DNA of 7,814 nt from an uncultured Holophagaceae bacterium (GCA_903890595.1 CAITBU010000258.1:1-7814), one strand, 5' to 3'; positions 1-4,699 are shown, numbered from the stretch's first letter. Numbers and translations: made by a program. The notes: a model not told the origin generated them from the sequence alone.

Positions 1-899
1 CCTGTTGCGCCGGTCGCACCGAGGTCACCTTTGAGTCCCTGGGGGCCCACCACGCCCACACCTTCGGCGGGCCAGGCACCCGACACCTTGGGGCCCCACA
101 GGGTGCTGGTGGCGGTGTTCAAGTAGAAGTCGCCGTTGACGCCCACGCCCACTGCGGGGTTGGTGGTGCCATTCAATACCGTCCGGCCATCGAGACCGCT
201 GCTACCTGTGGCACCGGTGGCACCCACTGCACCCGCCACGCCCTGCAGACCCTGGGGGCCGCTGGCGCCGGTTGCCCCTGCTGCACCGGTGGCGCCGGTT
301 GCCCCTGTCGCGCCGGTGTTACCCAGGTCGCCCTTGGGTCCCAGCACCGTGCTGGGCACGAACTTCGTGCCGTTGTAGATCAGGCCCTGGCCGGTGGTGG
401 GCCGGGTGGTGGTCAGATCCATAGGGATGCCCTGGATCTGGGTCAGCACCGTCTGCGTCTGGCTCCCAGTCAAGTCACCACTGAAGGTCCCCACCAGCTC
501 CCAGGCCGAGCGGGCCTGAAAAGCTGGGACCAGATCCACATCCGGGCTCATGGCCACACCACCGATGACCACGTGCAGCTTCAGCCCCGACGAACTCAGC
601 ACTGACGATGAAATGGGCGTCATCCCTGTGCTGCCCAGCACCACCGAGTACATGCCGTCGGCCACCGTCACCGTCTGCGTGCCGGAGTTCCACAGCTCCA
701 GGCCCGTGGGGTCCTTGAGGGAGAACACGAAAGACCGCGCCCCGTTGGCGGCCACACCGGCCTCCAACAACCGGCCCTGGTAGGCCAGCTGCGGGGTGGG
801 GGCCACCACCGTCTGGGTCGGCGGCACCTGGGCGAGCGCGGAACCGGCACTCAGGCCGACAATCACCGCCACGGTGGAAGTTAGGAAGGGGTGTCGCAT
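1..899 (-). CDS. Secreted collagen-like (G-X-Y repeat) protein, C-terminus cut by window edge
   Basis: The reading frame is open from the ATG at 899 to the left edge (299 residues seen, no stop). A GGAG at 908-905 lies 5 bases before the start. Residues 1-23 form a Sec signal peptide: basic start MRHPF, hydrophobic stretch AVIVGLSAG, likely cleavage ALA|Q. Residues about 37-135 resemble the N-terminal domain often found in front of bacterial collagen-like proteins: YQGRLL at 40-45, then ELW, VADGMYSVVLG, and ARSAWE near 129. Residues 187-237 are 17 uninterrupted Gly-X-Y triplets, many of them GAT. A non-collagen linker follows (238-284, with GVNGDFYLNTATSTLWGPK at 252-270), and a second G-X-Y block starts at 285 and leaves the window. 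The product is probably exported and displayed as a rigid triple-helical stalk or fibre. It lies 38 bases after the Ig-like lipoprotein gene, so co-transcription is likely. The family type is clear; partner and function are unknown. Confidence 0.9.
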   Translation of the reverse strand, partial: MRHPFLTSTVAVIVGLSAGSALAQVPPTQTVVAPTPQLAYQGRLLEAGVAANGARSFVFSLKDPTGLELWNSGTQTVTVADGMYSVVLGSTGMTPISSSVLSSSGLKLHVVIGGVAMSPDVDLVPAFQARSAWELVGTFSGDLTGSQTQTVLTQIQGIPMDLTTTRPTTGQGLIYNGTKFVPSTVLGPKGDLGNTGATGATGATGAAGATGASGPQGLQGVAGAVGATGATGSSGLDGRTVLNGTTNPAVGVGVNGDFYLNTATSTLWGPKVSGAWPAEGVGVVGPQGLKGDLGATGAT

Positions 900-904
900 G
901 GGAG

Positions 905-908
905 CTCC
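905..908 (-). promoter_or_regulatory. Ribosome binding site of the collagen-like gene
   Basis: On the minus strand GGAG is followed by CTCCC and then ATG, a good Shine-Dalgarno spacing of 5 bases. It supports the start at 899, which also begins the signal peptide. Confidence 0.6.
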
Positions 909-937
909 AGAGGAGGGCGGGCTGTGCGGTGCAGGTC

Positions 938-1498
938 CTACTGGCTGGAAGGCCGGAAGCCGTGGCGAAGCTGGAGGGTGCCGCTGGCATCGGCGGCGCG
1001 GGTGGCGGGGACGGCTTCACCCACCACTGCGGTGTTCCTCGACTGGCCGGTGGCACCGGTCTGCTGGGCACCCGAGGCCGCGGTCAGATCCGGTGTGGAC
1101 TCGGCGGCAGGGGGCGGCGGCAGGATGGTCGCCGTGGCCGATGCCGTGTAGCGCACATCGCTGTTCCACATGGCCACAATGCGGTACTGGCCCTGGACAG
1201 TAGAGGCCGTGAACAGGCCGTTGCCGCTGAAGGTGCCGCCGGCGGCGGGCAGCACGGCCCAGGTGGCGCTGCCACCCCAGGGGATGGTGGCCGTGAACTG
1301 CAGCGTCTGGCCCGGAGCGACGGAGGCCACGGCCGGACTCACCGTCATCACCTGGTTGGCCGTGTTCACCTGATCGCCAGTGGCCTTGCTGCCACCGCCA
1401 CAAGCCAAGGTCAGCAGCAGCGCTGCACCCACCGGCAGCCAATAGGGAACCTGCTTACCGGGCTTGGTCCACCCTTTCGGGCTTTCAAAGAGCTCCAC
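938..1498 (-). CDS. Small putative lipoprotein with one bacterial Ig-like domain; start uncertain
   Basis: The frame ends at TAG 940-938. With a GTG start at 1498 the product has 186 residues: a lysine-containing start (8-15), a hydrophobic stretch (about 19-32), then LTLAC with Cys33 followed by GGG. This fits a lipoprotein signal, although Thr at -3 is not the usual Leu. Residues about 51-124 look like a bacterial Ig-like domain of the Big_2 kind: VSPAVASVAPGQTLQFTAT, then TW, GGTFSGNGLFTAST and GQYRIVAM. A Pro/Ala/Thr-rich linker follows, and the protein ends in GTLQLRHGF plus five residues. The frame stays open to an ATG at 1789, but that extension (97 residues) is repeat sequence in translation, not a protein. 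No ribosome binding site precedes the GTG, which itself lies inside the repeat arm at 1481-1543, so the native 5' end may have been altered by repeat insertion. The protein is probably envelope-anchored, with the Ig fold mediating adhesion or assembly alongside the collagen-like neighbour. Confidence 0.65.
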   Translation of the reverse strand: MELFESPKGWTKPGKQVPYWLPVGAALLLTLACGGGSKATGDQVNTANQVMTVSPAVASVAPGQTLQFTATIPWGGSATWAVLPAAGGTFSGNGLFTASTVQGQYRIVAMWNSDVRYTASATATILPPPPAAESTPDLTAASGAQQTGATGQSRNTAVVGEAVPATRAADASGTLQLRHGFRPSSQ

Positions 1499-1740
1499 TA
1501 AGGCCACGAAGAACTGACTCAAAGGGCCACGAAGGCAGAATCCTCGCGCCGAGAGGGCCTCCGGGCCTGCGGCCCCCGGTCGCCTGCGACCGGCCAAGGG
1601 GGCGGCGGCTGGAACGGCTCTTGGGGGCCGCAGCCAGCCGCCGCCCCCTTGGGGATGCCCGGGGTGGGTCAGGCTGCATTCGTGCCCTTCCTGCGCCTGC
1701 AGGGCGTCTTCGTGTCCTTGGTGGAGCGCTTTTTCGGCGG
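1481..1740. repeat. Palindromic repeat cassette with imperfect inverted arms
   Basis: This cassette fills most of the gap between the barrel-protein gene and the Ig-like lipoprotein gene. The left arm (1481-1543) and right arm (1672-1738) are inverted copies of one another with substitutions and small indels. The best-matching core is 1492-1512 against 1707-1727: 21 bases, 2 mismatches, reading GCTCCAC(T/C)AAGG(C/A)CACG then AAGA. A second shared block is AAGGG followed by CACGAA. Between the arms lie three abutting GC-rich hairpins, listed separately. There is no transposase frame inside. It resembles a non-autonomous, MITE-like or REP-like intergenic element. The left arm overlaps the predicted start of the lipoprotein gene. 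Confidence 0.7.
1563..1652. other. Three abutting hairpins, the largest a perfect 19-bp stem
   Basis: Three stem-loops follow one another without a gap. The first is 1563-1575 (5-bp stem GGGCC/GGCCC, loop TGC). The second is 1576-1593 (7-bp stem CCGGTCG/CGACCGG, loop CCTG). The third is 1594-1652, a perfect 19-bp inverted repeat (1594-1612 with 1634-1652) around a 21-base loop that itself holds a CGGC/GCCG pairing. The stem is CCAAGGGGGCGGCGGCTGG. No T-run follows on either strand, so this is not a textbook intrinsic terminator. In RNA it would be a very stable structure between the first and second genes of the surface block. Confidence 0.8.
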
Positions 1741-1793
1741 AGGCTGGCCGACAACCAGGAATGGGAATAGGGTTCGAGATCATCACCATCCCC

Positions 1794-2816
1794 CTAGAAG
1801 CGCCAGACGAGGCCGACGGCGGCCGTGGTCGCAGGCTGGTTCTGGTAGCCGTAGTGGCTGCTCAGCGCCCTGCCCTCCACCTCGATGTGGTCGGACACCT
1901 TGAAGGTCAGCACCGGGCCCACGGCCAGGCGGGTCCAGTGGGAGGTCCCGGAGAGGGTCATGCTGCCACCCAGGGTCGAGGTCACGGTGTTGGTGCTGGC
2001 CACGGACCAGCGGACCCCGGCCACCGCCAGGCCCAGGCTCCACCGAGGTCCCAGCGGCACGAGCAGATCGGCCCCCAGCGCCAGGCTGGATACGCGGGTG
2101 TCCAGCACCTGCGGCAGGGGCGCGGCCGTGCTGCTGCGGGTCGCCCCGGCGAATACCGTGTAGTCGAAGCGGGGACGGAGGCGCAAGCCCTTGGGCAGTG
2201 CCCATGTGCCATGCAGACCCAGGCTCACGCTGGGGGTGCCGGCGGTGGTGCGCAGGCCCCCATTAGAGGGGAACACCAGCGCGGCCTGGAACCCAAAGGC
2301 CCAGGGGCTGCCTGCCCAGGACACCGGCACGGGTGACGGCGTGGGGGGGCGCGGTGACGCCGGGAGCGGAGCGGGCTTCTGCACCGCCACGGGTACCGGC
2401 GGAGGCAGAGCCACCGCTGCTGCGGGCGGGGTAGGCACCGGGAGCAAGGACGGCACAACGATGGACGCCGGGGCGCTGGCGGGGCTCGCCGCAGGGGCAG
2501 GCCTGGGTGCAGGCGCACTTGCCTTCCGCGCCGGGACTCGCAAAGCCGGTGCGGACGGCCGGCGTTTGGCCGGTACGCCTGCGGCAGGCGGCGCGGGGGT
2601 CGCTGCAGGTGCCGGGATAGGCGCAGCAGCGGTAGCCGGCACCGCAGGGGCCGGTACGGGAGCAGCCTTGCTACCGCTGTTTGACGGGCAGCCCAGCACC
2701 AAGGCCAAGCTCACAGTGCCGAGCAGGAGCTTGGCGGAGGCCACGGTTTGGCGCTGCGCGATGGAGCGGCTTCCTGAGCGCTGCGCATCAGAAACCTGCT
2801 CAAATCCGGTTGGCAT
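1794..2816 (-). CDS. Putative lipid-anchored outer-membrane beta-barrel protein with Pro/Ala-rich linker
   Basis: The 340-residue product starts at ATG 2816, which has a very strong ribosome binding site. It has three parts. Residues about 29-43 are a hydrophobic segment ending in LVLGC, a plausible lipobox with Cys43; the 28 residues before it are unusually long for a signal n-region. Residues about 51-166 are a low-complexity Pro/Ala linker with a few basic patches (AKRRP, ARK). Residues about 171-340 alternate polar and hydrophobic residues in roughly eight strands, for example WAFGFQAALVF, SVSLGLHGTWAL, LRLRPRFDYTVF, SLALGADLLVPL, WSLGLAVAGVRW, RLAVGPVLTFKV, IEVEGRALSSHYG and AAVGLVWRF. 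The C-terminal Phe is the usual BAM recognition residue. This predicts a small eight-stranded barrel of the OmpX/OmpW size class. No specific family was recognised. It is the first gene of the minus-strand surface block. Confidence 0.75.
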   Translation of the reverse strand: MPTGFEQVSDAQRSGSRSIAQRQTVASAKLLLGTVSLALVLGCPSNSGSKAAPVPAPAVPATAAAPIPAPAATPAPPAAGVPAKRRPSAPALRVPARKASAPAPRPAPAASPASAPASIVVPSLLPVPTPPAAAVALPPPVPVAVQKPAPLPASPRPPTPSPVPVSWAGSPWAFGFQAALVFPSNGGLRTTAGTPSVSLGLHGTWALPKGLRLRPRFDYTVFAGATRSSTAAPLPQVLDTRVSSLALGADLLVPLGPRWSLGLAVAGVRWSVASTNTVTSTLGGSMTLSGTSHWTRLAVGPVLTFKVSDHIEVEGRALSSHYGYQNQPATTAAVGLVWRF

Positions 2817-2819
2817 AGA

Positions 2820-2828
2820 CCCCTCCCT
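2820..2828 (-). promoter_or_regulatory. Strong ribosome binding site of the barrel-protein gene
   Basis: Minus-strand AGGGAGGGG stands just before TCT-ATG, with GGAGG 5 bases from the start codon. It fixes the start at 2816 in preference to an internal GTG nearer the lipobox, which has no such site. Confidence 0.75.
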
Positions 2829-2829
2829 A

Positions 2830-2847
2830 CCTGAGCCCTAGCTCAGG
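2830..2847. promoter_or_regulatory. 7-bp hairpin directly upstream of the ribosome binding site
   Basis: CCTGAGC (2830-2836), loop CCTA, GCTCAGG (2841-2847) is a perfect 7-bp stem ending two bases upstream of the AGGGAGGGG site. It would sit in the 5' leader of the barrel-protein mRNA, or could be an operator. Function is inferred from position only. Confidence 0.45.
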
Positions 2848-2880
2848 TGCCGGGTGGCTCCGGGCTAGGCCGACCACCTA

Positions 2881-2975
2881 ACTTGATATTCAAGTCATCA
2901 ATAGTATTGTTTTAATCAAAGGCCTACGCCATACGCTTGATTGCTTACATATGAATGAATTTTTTAGATGTGTTT
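2881..2975 (-). promoter_or_regulatory. AT-rich putative control region with palindrome and TTGAT/ATCAA half-sites
   Basis: This is a sharply AT-rich island in GC-rich surroundings, 65-160 bases upstream of the barrel-protein start. It begins with the perfect palindrome ACTTGA-TAT-TCAAGT (2881-2895), of the kind bound by dimeric winged-helix repressors. TTGAT/ATCAA half-sites occur at 2883-2887, 2897-2901, 2915-2919 and 2937-2941. I could not assign a convincing -35/-10 pair with 16-18 base spacing, so the promoter itself is inferred from composition and position. Confidence 0.4.
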
Positions 2976-3015
2976 AAGCACGCCAAAGGAAACGCAACGC
3001 AGCACTGATTCAAGG

Positions 3016-3053
3016 GCTTTTGACGGGGATCAGAGGGACGAACGGGGATAACA
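3016..3053 (+). repeat. GGGGAT-type module, left copy
   Basis: It begins GCTTTTGACGGGGAT and continues with GGGAC and GGGGAT units about 9-10 bases apart. It is an inverted match to 3708-3748: after the T-run the two align over about 38 bases with 6 mismatches. Together they bound the cluster on both sides. Confidence 0.7.
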
Positions 3054-3068
3054 GCGCAGTGCCGGGAA

Positions 3069-3101
3069 CCGCAGATGGCGCAGATTTCGCAGATAAATCC
3101 G
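3069..3101 (+). repeat. GCAGAT-type module, three nonamers
   Basis: GCAGAT recurs at 3071, 3080 and 3089, exactly 9 bases apart (GCAGATGGC, GCAGATTTC, GCAGATAAA). One copy only is seen in this window. Confidence 0.75.
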
Positions 3102-3133
3102 CACCAGGATTGGTTTGGCTGTGTGTGGCCGCA

Positions 3134-3157
3134 GCGCATGGGCACCAGGCCGGGGCG
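3134..3157 (+). repeat. Direct repeat block, first copy
   Basis: GCGCATGGG, six to eight variable bases, then CGGGGCG. It recurs in the same orientation at 3538-3561, and in both places CTGCGC follows within about 15 bases. Confidence 0.6.
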
Positions 3158-3176
3158 TCGCGTCTGCGCCTCTTGG

Positions 3177-3223
3177 GGGGCGCGGATGTGGCGCCCCGGG
3201 CTGACTTCCGGCCCCGCCGGAAG
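3177..3223. other. Two GC-rich hairpins inside the repeat cluster
   Basis: GGGGCGC (3177-3183) pairs with GCGCCCC (3191-3197) around a 7-base loop. CTTCCGGC (3205-3212) pairs with GCCGGAAG (3216-3223) around CCC. They recall the hairpin core of the cassette at 1481-1740 but share no long sequence with it by eye. Confidence 0.6.
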
Positions 3224-3352
3224 CCGCCGCAGGCGGGCCCATGCAGGGTGGGTCGGCGCCCACGGAGATGCCCCCCGCTTTCTCCTCAAAATCCCCAAAC
3301 CGGTGGCCAATTCCTTTGGATCTTCCGGGATTTCAGGGTGAGAAGTCTCATG

Positions 3353-3377
3353 GCAGAGAACACAGATAACGCAGAGG
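3353..3377 (+). repeat. CAGAGAAC-type module, three nonamers, plus copy
   Basis: CAGA recurs at 3354, 3363 and 3372, exactly 9 bases apart. An inverted copy lies at 3562-3590. The similarity extends about 25 bases on the 5' side of each copy, where both start TCCGGGA. Confidence 0.7.
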
Positions 3378-3412
3378 AAAACAGGCAAGGGGTGGCGGAA
3401 AAGAAAGGAAGG

Positions 3413-3456
3413 AACGCGGAGGAAAACTGAGGAGCTGAGGAGAGCGGAGAACGGCC
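3413..3456 (+). repeat. GCGGAG-type module, plus copy
   Basis: It starts AACGCGGAGGAAA and ends GGAGAGCGGAGAA, with GAG units spaced 10, 8 and 10 bases. The inverted copy at 3652-3694 differs at about 6 of 43 positions, the closest inverted pair in the cluster. Confidence 0.7.
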
Positions 3457-3474
3457 TGGGTGCTTGGGTCGGAA

Positions 3475-3515
3475 AAGCTTCTTAGCCGGGGATGAACGGG
3501 GAGGAGCGGGATAAA
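3475..3515 (+). repeat. GGGGAT-type module, third copy
   Basis: AAGCTTCTTAGCCGGGGAT here aligns with AAGCTTTTTGACGGGGAT of the minus-strand copy at 3752-3730. GGAG and GGGAT units follow as in the other copies. Confidence 0.6.
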
Positions 3516-3537
3516 GCACTTGGGGCCGTGCTGCACG

Positions 3538-3561
3538 GCGCATGGGCTCCATCCCGGGGCG
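3538..3561 (+). repeat. Direct repeat block, second copy
   Basis: GCGCATGGGCTCCATCCCGG followed by GGCG, the direct counterpart of 3134-3157. Confidence 0.6.
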
Positions 3562-3590
3562 CCTCTGCGCTCTCTGCGTTCTCTGTGGTT
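3562..3590 (-). repeat. CAGAGAAC-type module, minus copy
   Basis: On the plus strand CTCTG recurs at 3563, 3572 and 3581 (9-base period); on the minus strand it reads CCACAGAGAACGCAGAGAGC and on. It is the inverted counterpart of 3353-3377. Confidence 0.7.
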
Positions 3591-3651
3591 GGCAGTTCTT
3601 TTGCCCAGGAATTCCCGGATGAACCATTTCTTTCCCCACCGAGAAACCACA

Positions 3652-3694
3652 GCCCTTCTCCGCTCTCCTCCGCCCCTCCGCTTTCCTCCGCGTT
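3652..3694 (-). repeat. GCGGAG-type module, minus copy
   Basis: The minus strand starts AACGCGGAGGAAAGCGGAGG and ends GGAGAGCGGAGAAGGGC. It is the inverted counterpart of 3413-3456. Confidence 0.7.
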
Positions 3695-3707
3695 AAAAAG
3701 CGCCTTT

Positions 3708-3748
3708 GCCCTTATCCTCGTCCATCCCTCTTATCCCCGTCAAAAAGC
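3708..3748 (-). repeat. GGGGAT-type module, right copy
   Basis: The minus strand reads GCTTTTTGACGGGGATAAGA and on, the inverted counterpart of the left copy at 3016-3053. Confidence 0.7.
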
Positions 3749-3757
3749 TTTTTTCGC

Positions 3758-3795
3758 CACCGATCCTTTGTGCCCTTTGTGTTCTTTGTGGTTAA
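3758..3795 (-). repeat. CACAAAG-type module at the 3' end of the NRDE gene
   Basis: CTTTGTG recurs on the plus strand at 3766, 3775 and 3784, exactly 9 bases apart. The NRDE stop codon (3794-3792) lies inside this module. It resembles the arms of the cassette at 1481-1740 (CCACTAAGGCCACGAAG, AAAGGGCCACGAAGG), linking the two clusters. Confidence 0.7.
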
Positions 3796-4577
3796 TTTGT
3801 TTTTTCTTTTTTTGCGGTGGTTCCCGCACTCGCCGTGGTGAGAACAAACTCGAACCTGCGCTCGCCCTCCCTGCCCTGTGCGGTGAAGGTGCGCTCGATG
3901 ACTGCGACATCGCGCCGGCCCAGGGCCAGGACCGTCGAGGCGCGGGTGCCGTAGGTGGGGGTGCGGATGAAGCGGGGGGACAGGGCCCGCTCCCAGTCCA
4001 GGGACACACCGGTGTGGGGCAGGCTGGCGTCAGGGAAGGCAAGTTCGTCCTGCAGTGCAGCCAGCAGGGCCTCAAGATCGTCCCCAGCCACGGCCAGGCT
4101 ATCCTTTAGCACTGTGACCTTGGGCCAGGGTTCGTTGAAGGCCCCGTTGGCCACCGCATGGACTCCCGCCTCGAAGCGCACCACCCGGTCGCCGCGGCTC
4201 TCGTAGCCCACCAGGTCCGTGCCGTCACAGAGCAGCAGGTTGTAGGGACTGGAGGCGCCGGAGTCCTGGCGGAGGCCCTCCAGGAAGCGCTCGGGGGTGG
4301 CCTCCCCCTCCAGGAAGGCCAGGGGGAGGCGCCCCCGGGAGGGACCCTCGGGCCGCACCAGGGTCGGGTCCCGGTGGTTGGTGAGGGCGGCGAAGCGCCC
4401 GGTACGAGTCAGGCCCAGCCAGGTGCCACCGGCCTTCAGGTCCCGTCCTGCCAGGAGCTGCCCGCCCTCCCTCCAGGCCATGGGGGCGGTGGGGCGCTCG
4501 TAGAACTCGTCCCGATTGGCTGCCACCAGCAGGGGAATGGCCACCCCAGGATGCCAGCGAAAGCCGATGAGACACAT
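3792..4577 (-). CDS. NRDE family protein (TANGO2-like, DUF833)
   Basis: The 261-residue product begins MCLIGF and carries the family-defining NRDEF at 21-25. Other family marks are LAGRDLKAGGTWLG (42-55), LTNHRD (65-70), RGRLPLAFL (81-89), PYNLLLCD (111-118) and YGTRASTVL (209-217). The family is Ntn-hydrolase-like in predicted fold, with the conserved Cys2 as putative nucleophile; its human member TANGO2 is linked to lipid/haem homeostasis, but a bacterial substrate is not established. I chose the ATG at 4577 over the upstream ATG at 4601 because it places Cys at position 2 and has GGGAGGGG at 4595-4588, somewhat far upstream (10 bases). Length is normal for the family. The last residues (about TTAKKEKTN) are Lys/Thr-rich and run into the repeat at 3758-3795, so the native C-terminus may have been replaced. 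It is divergent from rpsA. Confidence 0.9.
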   Translation of the reverse strand: MCLIGFRWHPGVAIPLLVAANRDEFYERPTAPMAWREGGQLLAGRDLKAGGTWLGLTRTGRFAALTNHRDPTLVRPEGPSRGRLPLAFLEGEATPERFLEGLRQDSGASSPYNLLLCDGTDLVGYESRGDRVVRFEAGVHAVANGAFNEPWPKVTVLKDSLAVAGDDLEALLAALQDELAFPDASLPHTGVSLDWERALSPRFIRTPTYGTRASTVLALGRRDVAVIERTFTAQGREGERRFEFVLTTASAGTTAKKEKTN

Positions 4578-4601
4578 GGCCGGGGTACCCCTCCCATTCA
4601 T

Positions 4602-4618
4602 TCCCTGGCTTTCAGGGA
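4602..4618. promoter_or_regulatory. Small hairpin in the NRDE-rpsA divergent gap
   Basis: TCCCTG, loop GCTTT, CAGGGA is a perfect 6-bp stem. It lies in the 135-base region (4578-4712) that must hold the promoters of both divergent genes. I saw no clear -35/-10 pair. Confidence 0.3.
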
Positions 4619-4699
4619 TGTTCCAGGATAGTCTGTCGGTTCTGCCGGACGCATGTGCCGGGATTCCAGCGCACCACCAGAGCGTGGGCGCAAAAAAAA

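Larger units (their letters stand above)
3016..3795. repeat. Cluster of short modular repeats in both orientations, no credible gene
   Basis: This stretch fills the gap between the barrel-protein gene and the NRDE gene. It is built of modules about 25-45 bases long, present in both orientations and several with an internal 9-base period. The module types and copies seen are: GGGGAT type (3016-3053 plus, 3475-3515 plus, 3708-3748 minus), GCAGAT type (3069-3101), CAGAGAAC type (3353-3377 plus, 3562-3590 minus), GCGGAG type (3413-3456 plus, 3652-3694 minus), CACAAAG type (3758-3795 minus), and a GCGCATGGG...CGGGGCG block (3134-3157 and 3538-3561, direct). Between them are GC-rich hairpins (3177-3197 and 3205-3223). 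Open frames across it translate to repeats of three residues and overlap in all frames, as expected for a 9-base period and not for coding sequence. No transposase or integrase is present. Confidence 0.8.

Noticed and set aside
475..1501. Other-frame open frames over the collagen-like and Ig-like genes
   Set aside because: Low-complexity Arg/Pro/Gly translations without signals or domains, overlapping better-supported genes.
1594..1652. Rho-independent terminator
   Set aside because: The 19-bp stem is strong, but neither strand has a following T-run and the loop is 21 bases long.
1499..1789. N-terminal extension of the Ig-like lipoprotein to ATG 1789
   Set aside because: The 97 extra residues translate the repeat arms and hairpins (for example HQGHEDALQAQEGHE) and would bury the lipoprotein signal in the middle of the protein.
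1761..2841. Plus-strand open frames opposite the barrel-protein gene
   Set aside because: Gly/Ala-rich translations mirror the Pro/Ala linker and barrel on the other strand. The minus frame has a signal, strands and a strong ribosome binding site.
2945..3650. Several open frames of 77-147 codons in the repeat cluster
   Set aside because: They overlap in many frames on both strands and consist of three-residue periodic translations of 9-base repeats. There is no credible ribosome binding site or domain.
3016..3795. CRISPR array
   Set aside because: Units are 9 bases with no unique spacers of constant length, copies occur in both orientations, and no cas genes are nearby.
1481..3795. Insertion sequence with its own transposase
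   Set aside because: Inverted arms exist, but no frame in or between them encodes a recognisable transposase, and the barrel-protein gene is not mobile-element-like.
4578..4601. Upstream ATG (4601) as the NRDE start
   Set aside because: It would move the conserved Cys from position 2 to 10, and an AGGGA abuts that ATG with no spacing.
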